Origin: a virus | Length of the DNA stretch: 21,025 nucleotides | Virus record (IMG/VR): IMGVR_UViG_3300029448_000537 | Location: 1-21,025 of that record | Direction: 5' to 3' (one strand) | Part shown: piece after piece, positions 8,309-15,177 of the stretch | Layout: every line of letters starts with the position of its first letter | Position numbering within the stretch: the stretch's first letter is position 1 | Made by a program: the position numbers and the translations under genes | Notes under the pieces: generated by a model | What the model saw: only the letters and a program-made list of their open reading frames with translations | Told to the model about the DNA's origin: nothing | The model's database searches: none

Positions 8309-10488
8309 TATGTTAATAATCCTCCTGGTCTTTTCTGTTTAATTAATTCTGATTGTATCGCAACTGAAATTACACGACCAAGTTCCCTACCACCTTGTTC
8401 ATCTCCTTCAACAGAAGAACCAGAAGCATCTACATTTACAACTATATTTGTAACGCTACCTCCGCCATCAATCTGACTGTTGGGAATTATATTGCCACCC
8501 TTAGAACCCATCTGCAAAATTTCTGGACCTCTTTCACCAACTACATAAGCACCGCCAGCAGATACTGGACCACCTCTTTCTTTACCAAACAAACCAGATA
8601 AGAAACCGCCACCAAAACCTTTCCCGCCACTGATCGCATTTCCTATCCCACTAATAGCTTTATTTAACGCAATATCAAGTAATTTATTTTTTAAATTATT
8701 TAAAACATTACCTAGTGCTTGACCTAAAGTTTGACTACCATTTATTGCTTCTCTTAAATTTTCAACTAAACCTTGTCTTGTTTCTTGTCCTATTTGTCTA
8801 TATTGCTCTTTAAGCTTTTCTGCCGCTTCTTTATTTTTGTCTATGTTTTCTTTTTGTTTTTTCAGTTCGTTATTTGCAGTTAGGTAATTTGTAATTATAT
8901 CTCTATATTCCTCTCCATATTCTTTAACAGCATTATTAATTGCTTGCTCTAATGCAACTTGTTCTCCTTTGCCATTAATTTGCGCCCTAACTAATGCTAA
9001 GGAATCACTTTGACTATCTATAAATTCACCGATTGCTGCAACTTTATCCATTTCTGCTTGTTCATAAGCAATTGCTTTTGCAAGATTATCTTTTTCTAGT
9101 TTATTTATTTCTTCTTGAATCTTTTTATTTTCTTCTTTTTTATCTGCAATATTTTTATTTTTTTGTGCAATAGCTTCTGATTTAGTAAGCTGTTCTTGTA
9201 AAGGTTTTAACTGATCATTTAATGATTTTATTTGTCTTTTTAGGCTTTGATCTACTCTATTACTTGAACCTAATCTTGCCTCTAACTTAGCTTTTTGTGC
9301 TTGTATTGCTTTTATCGCCGCTTTTAACTCTTCTTCACCACCTTCTTTAACAAGTCTGTTGTATTCTTTTTGTTTATCTATATGTTTAATAACAGCAGTC
9401 GTTATTGCTCCAATAGCTATAGCAACAGCACCAAACCCTGTGGCTAAAGTAGCTAATTTTAAAGCACCTAAAGCTAAAGTTAATTTTCCAATACCACCAG
9501 AGGCTAAAAGACTTGTTGCAGCCATACCTTTAAAGCCACCACTAGCTATCAATGCTTGCGTACCCACTAAACTTAATTGTGTTGCAGCTATAGTTAAGGC
9601 AGTTTTTAATAAGGCTACGGCAACAGTCACTCCTTTAATAGCAAAAGCTACTCCAGTAAATATTGCAGCGGTTGTTCCTATAGGTGAATTAAAAAATTCT
9701 GTTACTGCCGCTGTCAAATCGGTAATTCCTTTTATTACAGGTAAAACAGCAGGCGAAAGTAAATCTCCAAATGCTCTTGATAAGTTTTCCGCTTCATTTC
9801 CTAAGTCTTTAAATACTTGCGTTGGATCATTTTCTAATAATGCCTTAAGCGAAGCCGCGCCATCAACTTCTACTTTCTTTAATGCCCTAATAACAACATC
9901 ACTTGTCAATTTACCTTCAGAAGCAAATTTCTTTAACCCTCCAACTGTTGTATCTAATTCTTCTGCTATGGGTGCTAAAAGAGTCGGGACTTGTTCTGCA
10001 ATTGATCTAAATTCATCCCCTTGTAAACGCCCAGAACCTAACGCCTGCGCTAACTGTCGAAATGCATTTGATGATTCCATCGCGGACGCCCCCGCCAGTT
10101 TTGCAGCGGTATTAAATCCAATAAATGTAGTTCTTATATCCTCGACTTCAACTCCTAAAGGCTGTAATCTTGCAGTAATATCTGTAATACCTTCAAGCGC
10201 TTCTGTTGCACTTAAGCCGAATGATTTTTGCGCTTCTGCCGCTATTTCTTGTGATCTTGCAAAAGTTCCAGATGCTTTTGTCAACAAACCAAGCCTAACA
10301 TTTAATTTTTCAAAATTTGCTGAAGTATTTACAGCCTGTCTTGCTAAAACTGTTAAACCTACACCAGCAATAACTCTTTGCAGTCCACCAAATGATTTCT
10401 GAAGGGAGTTTGTTTTACTTTGTACTCCCTGTAATGCTCTAGTTGCACCACTGGCATCTACAGTAAGTTTTACATTTGCCTGTGCCAC
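8308..10488 (-). CDS. Tail tape measure protein
   Basis: A 726-aa protein. Residues about 55-210 carry the conserved tape measure domain (ITDITARLQPLGVE, NAFRQLAQALGSGRLQGDEFRS, EGKLTSDVVIRALKKV). Residues 250-365 are hydrophobic, Ala/Gly-rich helices that may cross the host membrane at infection. Residues about 370-580 are charged and predicted coiled coil. The C-terminus is Gly-rich and contains GGPVSAGGAYVVGERGPEIL, a common tape measure ending. The length sets the tail length; at roughly 0.15 nm per residue the tail would be about 110 nm (inference). The start is GTG; no ATG fits better. The AAAGG 12 nt upstream is only a weak ribosome site. Confidence 0.92.
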   Translation of the reverse strand: MAQANVKLTVDASGATRALQGVQSKTNSLQKSFGGLQRVIAGVGLTVLARQAVNTSANFEKLNVRLGLLTKASGTFARSQEIAAEAQKSFGLSATEALEGITDITARLQPLGVEVEDIRTTFIGFNTAAKLAGASAMESSNAFRQLAQALGSGRLQGDEFRSIAEQVPTLLAPIAEELDTTVGGLKKFASEGKLTSDVVIRALKKVEVDGAASLKALLENDPTQVFKDLGNEAENLSRAFGDLLSPAVLPVIKGITDLTAAVTEFFNSPIGTTAAIFTGVAFAIKGVTVAVALLKTALTIAATQLSLVGTQALIASGGFKGMAATSLLASGGIGKLTLALGALKLATLATGFGAVAIAIGAITTAVIKHIDKQKEYNRLVKEGGEEELKAAIKAIQAQKAKLEARLGSSNRVDQSLKRQIKSLNDQLKPLQEQLTKSEAIAQKNKNIADKKEENKKIQEEINKLEKDNLAKAIAYEQAEMDKVAAIGEFIDSQSDSLALVRAQINGKGEQVALEQAINNAVKEYGEEYRDIITNYLTANNELKKQKENIDKNKEAAEKLKEQYRQIGQETRQGLVENLREAINGSQTLGQALGNVLNNLKNKLLDIALNKAISGIGNAISGGKGFGGGFLSGLFGKERGGPVSAGGAYVVGERGPEILQMGSKGGNIIPNSQIDGGGSVTNIVVNVDASGSSVEGDEQGGRELGRVISVAIQSELIKQKRPGGLLT

Positions 10489-10513
10489 AAATAAAAAAAG
10501 CCTTTATTATATA

Positions 10514-11043
10514 TTACCTTGAATTGTGCTTTTGTCGTTGTGCCGCTCTTTTTTCTTCTTCAAATTTGTTTTCATAATATGCAGCCCAATATATTAACTC
10601 TTCCTGTGTAATTAGTTTTCTTAATTCTTGTAATGTTTTTCCTAATTCTGTTGCGAGAAAAAATTCAAAATTTATCCAATTATCTCGCTTTAGTCGTTTT
10701 TTGCTGTATCTACATCAAGTTTTATATCAAATAAAAATAGTTCTATTTCATTTAATACATTTTCTGGAAGTTCTCTTTGTAAGTTTGGGGCATCTGCAAG
10801 AGCAAAAGCCTTTGTGCCATCTTCAAGTTCTGCCATTTGACATAGTAATTGAGTTGATACAGTCAAAGCTTCATCTGTGCCAGCTACACTTTGAGCTTTT
10901 TGTCTATCAAACCTTGTAAGTGGTTTAAAATATAAATCAACAACTTTTTCTCCTTTCGAGTTTTTAAATTCATACTTTCTTCTTACGGACATTTGATCTC
11001 CGTAAGATTCAGTAATTAAATCAATTGTTCTTTTGATTGCCAT
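10514..11043 (-). CDS. GT: Tail assembly chaperone, frameshifted long form (gpGT-like)
   Basis: A -1 ribosomal frameshift at the heptamer 10696-10702 joins the first 116 residues of the short chaperone to a 60-residue extension ending at a TAA at 10514-10516, for a 176-aa product. The extension reads RLKRDNWINFEFFLATELG and later EELIYWAAYYENKFEEE, a helix of the kind seen in T-type domains of siphovirus tail chaperones. The -1 frame has a stop five codons before the slip site and no ATG in between, so the extension cannot easily be made alone. In lambda the G:GT ratio is essential for coating the tape measure and recruiting tube protein. Position between tube and tape measure genes fits exactly. 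The frame is read directly; use of the shift is inferred. Confidence 0.85.
10653..10688 (-). promoter_or_regulatory. Possible frameshift-stimulating stem-loop
   Basis: GCGAGA at 10688-10683 can pair with TCTCGC at 10658-10653, a perfect 6-bp stem with three or four G-C pairs in otherwise AT-rich DNA. The loop is 24 nt. The stem starts 7 nt after the slippery heptamer, the usual spacing for a stimulator. The large loop weakens the case and no pseudoknot was worked out. Confidence 0.5.
10690..11043 (-). CDS. G: Tail assembly chaperone, short form (gpG-like)
   Basis: A 117-aa protein between the tail tube and tape measure genes. It begins MAIKRTIDLITESYGDQM, has a basic/aromatic centre (DLYFKPLTRFDRQKAQS), and ends in an acidic region followed by DTAKND and a stop. 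The AKN codons form the slippery sequence. Proteins of this size at this location bind the tape measure protein and keep it soluble until the tube polymerises around it. Sequence similarity to lambda G is not obvious; assignment rests on size, location and the frameshift arrangement. Confidence 0.82.
   Translation of the reverse strand: MAIKRTIDLITESYGDQMSVRRKYEFKNSKGEKVVDLYFKPLTRFDRQKAQSVAGTDEALTVSTQLLCQMAELEDGTKAFALADAPNLQRELPENVLNEIELFLFDIKLDVDTAKND
10696..10702 (-). promoter_or_regulatory. Programmed -1 frameshift slippery heptamer
   Basis: On the minus strand the codons GCA AAA AAC give the heptamer A AAA AAC in the zero frame, the canonical X XXY YYZ form. It lies one codon before the zero-frame TAA. 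Both tRNAs can re-pair after slipping back one base (AAA AAA). The -1 frame stays open for 60 more codons. Confidence 0.88.
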
Positions 11044-11072
11044 ATTAAGTTGGGGTTGTTATTTAAAATGTA

Positions 11073-11492
11073 CTATATAGCTGAAGTTATAGTACCGCTT
11101 GTTGTAAAACTAATATTTATTATTTGAACTTCGCCAAGAGTTGCACCATATTCAGCAGAGGTAATAATTCCAGCAAAACTAATTTTCTTTGCTGAAGTTG
11201 CACTATCAGGAAATAACTCAAACAATGCGTCAGCATTATCACCTGTTGTTAAAACATCATCAATAAATGTTGTATAACCTGCACCTGTTTCACCAGGGGC
11301 ATATAAAAGTTCTGCTGAACCTTCTCCAGCAATTAAACCACCAATATTTGTTTTAAAGGTATCTCCTTGCTTTGTTGTCTCCATAATATCTTTTGAGATA
11401 GACAAAGACCAAGACCTTGTTTGACCAACATCAGCTTCAGTACCGCCAGCGTTTTCAAACATGATTTTTCCAACATCACCCTTAATAGCCAT
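11073..11492 (-). CDS. Major tail tube protein
   Basis: A 139-aa protein beginning MAIKGDVGKIMFE and VGQTRSWSLSISKDIMETTKQGDTFKT, which matches the tail tube families of siphoviruses (TP901-1/SPP1 type) where the N-terminal beta strands are followed by the E-T-T-x-x-G-D segment. The rest (GLIAGEGSAELLY, FAGIITSAEYGATLGEVQIINISFTTSG) is beta-rich with the conserved closing strand pair. Subunits stack as hexameric rings to form the tube. It is placed after the tail terminator and before the chaperone, as expected. No extra Ig-like C-terminal domain is present. No clear Shine-Dalgarno precedes the ATG. Confidence 0.88.
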   Translation of the reverse strand: MAIKGDVGKIMFENAGGTEADVGQTRSWSLSISKDIMETTKQGDTFKTNIGGLIAGEGSAELLYAPGETGAGYTTFIDDVLTTGDNADALFELFPDSATSAKKISFAGIITSAEYGATLGEVQIINISFTTSGTITSAI

Positions 11493-11517
11493 AACAAAAG
11501 AAAGTATTTATTTTATA

Positions 11518-11661
11518 TTAACCTTTTTTAGGTTTTTTCACATCTTTTTTTAAACTTTCTTGGTTTTCCATATATCTTTTGCAACGTCCGTCCCAATAGG
11601 CAGGGTCACGTCTACCTTTTACAGCCTCTATAGCATCAAGCATTGCTTCTGTTATTTCCAT
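11518..11661 (-). CDS. 47-aa conserved-looking small protein
   Basis: A 47-codon frame fills the gap between the tail terminator and tube genes. It starts MEITEAMLDAIEAVKG, has RRDPAYWDGRCKRYMENQE in the middle and a lysine-rich end (KKDVKKPKKG). The ATG abuts the TAA of the tail terminator gene (TAAATG), the same coupling style as its neighbours, which argues that it is translated. I do not recognise a named family. The aromatic, Cys- and Arg-containing core does not look like random translation. It may help tube or terminator assembly, but this is only position-based. Confidence 0.65.
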   Translation of the reverse strand: MEITEAMLDAIEAVKGRRDPAYWDGRCKRYMENQESLKKDVKKPKKG

Positions 11662-12084
11662 TTAAAGCTCCTCATAAATATTAAAAGTGATTCTAATTTG
11701 TGTTTGAAACTTACCTTCTGGACTTGATGTTAGAATCTCAGGGCCGATAGGTGGGTCAAAAATCACATTAGAAACAGTAATTCTATTGTATAAGTCCCTA
11801 AGTCTTTTGCAAATTGTAAAGTTAGACCCTCCTCCAAGACCTTCCTCTGTAAAAACATTTAAAAGAACCAAACCAACAACATTGTTTGTAGCAGTGCTTG
11901 AATCACCTTGAGTTAGATATTCATTTGCACCAAAGCTGGTAACGCACTGTACAAAGGTATCTTCTGTTGTAGAGTCAAAAGCCATGTTATTAAATATCAC
12001 AGGAATTGCTGGGCTTGAAGCAAGCTCTGTGGCTAACCTAGCCTCTATGGTGGATCTAACTGTGTTTAGGTCTGTTGCAGCCAT
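11662..12084 (-). CDS. Tail terminator / tail completion protein
   Basis: A 140-aa protein with the pattern of the tail terminator family (lambda gpU-like, DUF4128 type): an N-terminal helix (DLNTVRSTIEARLATEL), a first strand with IPVIFNNMAFD, a central FVQCVTSFG, a helix with CKRLRDLYNR, and a last strand pair (KFQTQIRITFNIYEEL). Terminators cap the growing tail tube with a hexameric ring and provide the surface that joins the head. The order gp10-like, terminator, tube is standard. Its ATG overlaps the TGA of the preceding gene by one base. Confidence 0.8.
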   Translation of the reverse strand: MAATDLNTVRSTIEARLATELASSPAIPVIFNNMAFDSTTEDTFVQCVTSFGANEYLTQGDSSTATNNVVGLVLLNVFTEEGLGGGSNFTICKRLRDLYNRITVSNVIFDPPIGPEILTSSPEGKFQTQIRITFNIYEEL

Positions 12085-12434
12085 CAGATACCTCTTTTAA
12101 TCTTTTCATATTCTCTTCTTGCATATTGTTCTAATTCTTTTCCAATAAGTTCTGGAAATCCAGCAACAGTTTTTTGTCTTGTTCTATAAGTTCCACCCCA
12201 TGATGGAGGTAAATTTTGACCAAAACAAACAGGTTCAGCATATACAACATTATTAATTATTGTTCCTTTAAATGGCTTTACATCAGTCTGCCAAGCTGAT
12301 CTAAGTCTGCCAGTATCTACTGGAGTTGCTCTTTTTACTCTTCTAGTCCATTCAAATGTAGTCGCATGGACAAGATTTTCAACAGCTTCTCTCATTACAT
12401 CATCTATTTGGTCTAATCTAATTTGTCTCGCCAT
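12084..12434 (-). CDS. HK97 gp10-like neck/tail completion protein
   Basis: A 116-aa protein with the HK97 gp10-like signature: N-terminal helix, then RRVKRATPVDTGRLRSAWQ around residues 31-49, followed by a strand with INNVVYAEPVCFGQ. The family sits between head-closure and tail terminator genes and is needed for joining or completing tails (lambda Z and SPP1 gp16.1/17 region equivalents). The C-terminus (IGKELEQYARREYEKIKRGI) is helical and basic. It ends on a TGATG overlap with the terminator gene. Confidence 0.82.
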   Translation of the reverse strand: MARQIRLDQIDDVMREAVENLVHATTFEWTRRVKRATPVDTGRLRSAWQTDVKPFKGTIINNVVYAEPVCFGQNLPPSWGGTYRTRQKTVAGFPELIGKELEQYARREYEKIKRGI

Positions 12435-12436
12435 AG

Positions 12437-12790
12437 TTACCTCAAGATAAGATCAAAACTTACAGGTGTATTATTTTGCTCATTCGTAATAATTTGAATA
12501 ACTTTAAATTCTACGCTACTGATAACAACTCTATCTTTTGTTGTGGGTACAAAAGTTAAATCCCCTGCTGATATTGTTAACCTTTTGTCCTGGGATTCTA
12601 TAAGATCATTAACCTCAGACTTTGATACATTACTTAACGCACCTTTGACAGTTGTATCAGATGTAGATTCTGTTATCGCTCCTGTTGTTGTGTTATAACT
12701 ACCAGCCGTTACCTGTCTAATAGTTACATCACCTCCAAGCTTGCTAAGAGTTTTTGATGCTGCTTTTTTTAATGCGTTAGCAATACTCAT
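12437..12790 (-). CDS. Head closure (stopper) protein
   Basis: A 117-aa protein resembling the head-tail joining family that closes the connector after DNA packaging (SPP1 gp16 / lambda FII type). After an N-terminal basic helix (NALKKAASKTLSKLGG) come beta strands typical of the fold: DVTIRQVTAGSYNTTTG, VKGALSNVS, DKRLTISAGDLTFVPTTKDRVVI and FKVIQI. Location between the connector/adaptor and the gp10-like gene supports it. Its ATG overlaps the TGA of the 79-aa gene as ATGA. Confidence 0.78.
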   Translation of the reverse strand: MSIANALKKAASKTLSKLGGDVTIRQVTAGSYNTTTGAITESTSDTTVKGALSNVSKSEVNDLIESQDKRLTISAGDLTFVPTTKDRVVISSVEFKVIQIITNEQNNTPVSFDLILR

Positions 12791-13026
12791 AAGAAATAAG
12801 CAATAACCTGACCACTAGCCAAAGTAATACTTGTAATAACACCACAAACTTCAGATGATGCCTTCATTGTGATGCCGTTGATAGTTGCAGATCCATTCTC
12901 TGTAATGTTCTCAGCAACAAAAGTTGCCTCTGCGTCTGTTAAACAATGCACCTTGCCAAATCTGCCTGTATGGGCAGCAGTGTTAGTAATGATGATTGCT
13001 GCTGGATAGTCGTAGCCGTAGCCCAT
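12787..13026 (-). CDS. 79-aa neck-region protein of unknown function
   Basis: A small protein starting MGYGYDYPAAIIITNTAAHTG, with GKVHCLTDAEATFVAENIT, GSATINGITM and a hydrophobic closing strand pair (VCGVITSITLASGQVIAYFL). The alternating pattern suggests a small beta-sandwich or barrel. I have a sense of similar short proteins in marine phage head operons but know no function. It lies 2 nt after the connector gene and overlaps the stopper gene by 4 nt, so it is probably translated and may decorate the capsid or neck. Confidence 0.6.
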   Translation of the reverse strand: MGYGYDYPAAIIITNTAAHTGRFGKVHCLTDAEATFVAENITENGSATINGITMKASSEVCGVITSITLASGQVIAYFL

Positions 13027-13028
13027 TG

Positions 13029-13589
13029 TTAAGACCTCTTGATTTGTAAGTTTGCTCTTCCACCTATTCTAATACCCATTAAGTAGTGGTCAACGATTGG
13101 TGGAATACGATCAACCCCGACTGCTCCATAAAATCTAGGAGTTACATTTATATTACCAATACTTACAGCAGCAAAATCTTCTAAGCCACTTAATTCAAGT
13201 CCGTTCCTGTTGTTGTTTAGATAAACAGCTAAAATAACCTGTGCATTTTTTACCCGATCTGGGATTTCAGTGTCAAGGTAATAGTCAGCAACTAATCTAT
13301 TTGGAAAACTCAACCCATACAAGTTTGTGTATGTGTCAGGTTTTCTTACTCCTGATCTCGGCCATTCAAGTGCCTGGGTATCAGATACCCTGGCTCCCAA
13401 GAATTTTTCTCGATCAATTCTTTGTGCAGCCGTAAATAATGCTCGGTTTTTATTGTCGTTGCTTGACCCATCCCATGCGGCAGCATCATCACTGAGGACT
13501 AAACCCTCAATAAAAGAGTTTGCATCAGAAAGACCTATATAAGTGTTGGCATTTGCACCACCAACAGTTGCATCAAGGGTTATCGCCAT
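13029..13589 (-). CDS. Head-tail connector/adaptor protein
   Basis: A 186-aa protein. The opening TLDATVGGANANTYIGLSDAN, the helix RALFTAAQRIDREKFLGAR, and the motif ALEWPRSGV are recurrent in phage connector proteins, some annotated as DnaT-like in databases. A helical bundle follows (VKNAQVILAVYLNNNRNG). The adaptor docks under the portal and receives the stopper protein; its place before the stopper gene agrees. The name DnaT-like should not be taken to mean replication. The first 17 nt overlap the end of the 43-aa gene upstream in another frame. Confidence 0.75.
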   Translation of the reverse strand: MAITLDATVGGANANTYIGLSDANSFIEGLVLSDDAAAWDGSSNDNKNRALFTAAQRIDREKFLGARVSDTQALEWPRSGVRKPDTYTNLYGLSFPNRLVADYYLDTEIPDRVKNAQVILAVYLNNNRNGLELSGLEDFAAVSIGNINVTPRFYGAVGVDRIPPIVDHYLMGIRIGGRANLQIKRS

Positions 13590-13704
13590 TTACTGTTACC
13601 TTTTGAGGCTTGCGTTTTGGTTTTGGCTTAGATGTGGAAACAGAAGCCGCCTTTTGAGCAGCTTCGTTTTGTTCCCTCATTCGCTTAAAAGCAAATATAG
13701 CCAT
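13573..13704 (-). CDS. 43-aa basic small protein between capsid and connector genes
   Basis: The frame starts at an ATG sharing one base with the TAA of the 121-aa gene (TAATG) and ends in a TGA 17 nt inside the connector gene. The product begins MAIFAFKRMREQNEAAQKAA and ends in a Lys/Pro-rich tail (SKPKPKRKPQK, then VTVNGDNP). The coupling at both ends, and a helical charged N-terminus followed by a basic tail, make it a likely real gene. Very short proteins with this opening are familiar to me from marine phage head modules, without known function. Confidence 0.68.
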   Translation of the reverse strand: MAIFAFKRMREQNEAAQKAASVSTSKPKPKRKPQKVTVNGDNP

Positions 13705-14069
13705 TAGCTAGATGCACCCTTTAGGGCAACAAAGTTAATGACAATCGCTTCACTTAGTGAACCGCCTGACACGTTAGAAACTGTGATCTTGAATGAACCA
13801 GCAGCAATGCTGTTTGCACTCACGATATAAGCCCCTGCTGTACCAGCAGATCCATGACAAGCAACGACAACATCAGTTGCAGCAACCTTTGTATTGGTAA
13901 CTGTAAAAGATACCTCTGCGGCATCTGCTAACGCTGCATTGTTCATTGTGATCTGACCTGACTCTGTACTTAGAGTTACGGCAGTTCCCTTGTTGGTGGC
14001 CTGAGTTACAGTTCCACCGTCTGTTGGCCCAGCTAAAGATCCAGCAGTGATTTCAAATAATGATGGCAT
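13704..14069 (-). CDS. Capsid-associated beta-rich protein (decoration candidate)
   Basis: A 121-aa protein directly after the major capsid gene. It has Thr/Ser/Ala-rich alternating strands: GGTVTQATNKGTAVTLSTE, GQITMNNAALADAAEVSFT, ATDVVVACHGSAGTAGAYIV, SFKITVSNVSGGSLSEAIVI. This is a pattern for a beta-sandwich, with no catalytic motif or membrane segment. The gene next to the capsid gene in many phages encodes a decoration or cement protein, which would stabilise the shell after expansion. That role is inferred from position and fold-like pattern only. The sequence type is common in marine phages. It lies 2 nt after the capsid stop. Confidence 0.6.
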   Translation of the reverse strand: MPSLFEITAGSLAGPTDGGTVTQATNKGTAVTLSTESGQITMNNAALADAAEVSFTVTNTKVAATDVVVACHGSAGTAGAYIVSANSIAAGSFKITVSNVSGGSLSEAIVINFVALKGASS

Positions 14070-14071
14070 GA

Positions 14072-15109
14072 TTAATCCTGGTTAGATGCGACAGTTGCAC
14101 GAACAATACCGATGTTCTTTGTCTCGTAAACTTTCGACCAAGAGGCTACTGTCTCTAATACGCTACGAGTTGGGTTCACTGTTGATACCGCATACTTCAA
14201 ACCAACTGGGTGGTAGATGTAGTGAAGGTCAACAGCCATTGCTTCTTCCAAAGCTAGGATGTCTCTATCAGTTTGAGTTCTGATTGGTGCTTGCTCACCA
14301 GTAACAACTGCTCCTTGTGTAAAGAAGAATGTTGAATACTCTGTTGAAGAACCACTGTTTGCAGTAGGAACATCATCAGAAACAATTACGTTAAGACCCA
14401 TAAAAGTATTAACAGTTGTTGGGCCGTCAAATGCTCTTGTTGTGCTACCAGAAGCTGCTGCTGTATCAGGAGCACCAGTATTGTCATAGATACGATCAAT
14501 AGCATTACGCTCAACCAAGTCATAAAAGACTTTTGAGTGCATTGCAACTGATGTGATCTTGTTTCCCTGGTCACCAAGTAAAGCTTGTGCTTTAGCAACG
14601 TGTCTAGGACTCAAAGTTGTAGGAGTATCACCTGATTCTGAATCTATGCAAAGATCAAACAAAGCTGAGCTGCTATCGTTTGCAGTCATAGAACCAAATG
14701 CACCAGTTAAGCAAGAATATAAATCCTTTTGCTTCTGATTATTGACATATGCAGCCATTTTTTGTGCAATAGCAGCCATAGGATCAGGGCCACCACCAAC
14801 TGCTAATGCAGCTAAGTCTCTGGAACTGAAAGCACGACCTCTATGTAAAACAGCAGCGATTTGATTATCGGCTGTGATCTTGCCTGGTGTTAATGATGTT
14901 GAGTCTGTAAGAACTTCAAAATCGCCAGATAGATTTGCTTTATAAAATGGAATTTTGACGAAATCCCCACCTCTTTCTGAGGATAGATTTAATTCTGCCA
15001 AAGGTGTAACCACCCCACTCTGCAAGAAGGCATCTCTGTTAGTTGTCTCTTCTATTAGATAAGGAGTGAACACCTCTGGGATAATTAAATCACTTCTTAA
15101 TGTTGCCAT
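14072..15109 (-). CDS. Major capsid protein (HK97 fold, SPP1 gp13-like)
   Basis: A 345-aa protein with a clear capsid signature: MATLRSDLIIPEVFTPYLIE, then RDAFLQSGVVTPLAEL, GGDFVKIPFYKANLSGDFEVL, and LHRGRAFSSRDLAALAVGG, followed by AAYVNNQKQKDLYSCLTGAFG. The end (LDLHYIYHPVGLKYAVSTVNPTRS shortened here to its sense: a Tyr-rich strand and a PT-SVLETV helix) is also typical. There is no N-terminal delta domain of the HK97 protease-cleaved type, and a separate scaffold gene precedes it. The family resembles SPP1 gp13-like coat proteins. A 68-nt untranslated leader with short repeats lies ahead, the longest gap in the operon. Confidence 0.9.
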   Translation of the reverse strand: MATLRSDLIIPEVFTPYLIEETTNRDAFLQSGVVTPLAELNLSSERGGDFVKIPFYKANLSGDFEVLTDSTSLTPGKITADNQIAAVLHRGRAFSSRDLAALAVGGGPDPMAAIAQKMAAYVNNQKQKDLYSCLTGAFGSMTANDSSSALFDLCIDSESGDTPTTLSPRHVAKAQALLGDQGNKITSVAMHSKVFYDLVERNAIDRIYDNTGAPDTAAASGSTTRAFDGPTTVNTFMGLNVIVSDDVPTANSGSSTEYSTFFFTQGAVVTGEQAPIRTQTDRDILALEEAMAVDLHYIYHPVGLKYAVSTVNPTRSVLETVASWSKVYETKNIGIVRATVASNQD

Positions 15110-15135
15110 TTAGATTTAAAAATTATGTTCACTTT

Positions 15136-15170
15136 GAGGCACAACCTCTGACATGGCACAACCACGTTGT
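15136..15170 (-). repeat. Short repeats and small hairpins in the capsid gene leader
   Basis: Within the 68-nt gap before the capsid gene the plus-strand 9-mer GGCACAACC occurs twice, at 15138-15146 and 15155-15163 (17 nt apart). On the transcript each copy belongs to a small inverted repeat: GTTGT/ACAAC with a 3-nt loop (15158-15170) and GAGG/CCTC with a 5-nt loop (15136-15148). The rest of the gap is AT-rich and no Shine-Dalgarno is near the ATG. Confidence 0.55.
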
Positions 15171-15177
15171 TTCTATA

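Noticed and set aside
9359-10402. Long open frame (347 codons) on the plus strand opposite the tape measure gene
   Set aside because: It is antisense to a clear tape measure protein; its Ala/Pro/Val-rich, Lys-containing sequence mirrors the helical repeats on the other strand. No ribosome site and no family resemblance.
10489-10513. AATAAA/TTTATT inverted repeat before the tape measure start as a terminator
   Set aside because: The stem is all A-T with a 7-nt loop and would lie within the tail operon; too weak and badly placed for a terminator.
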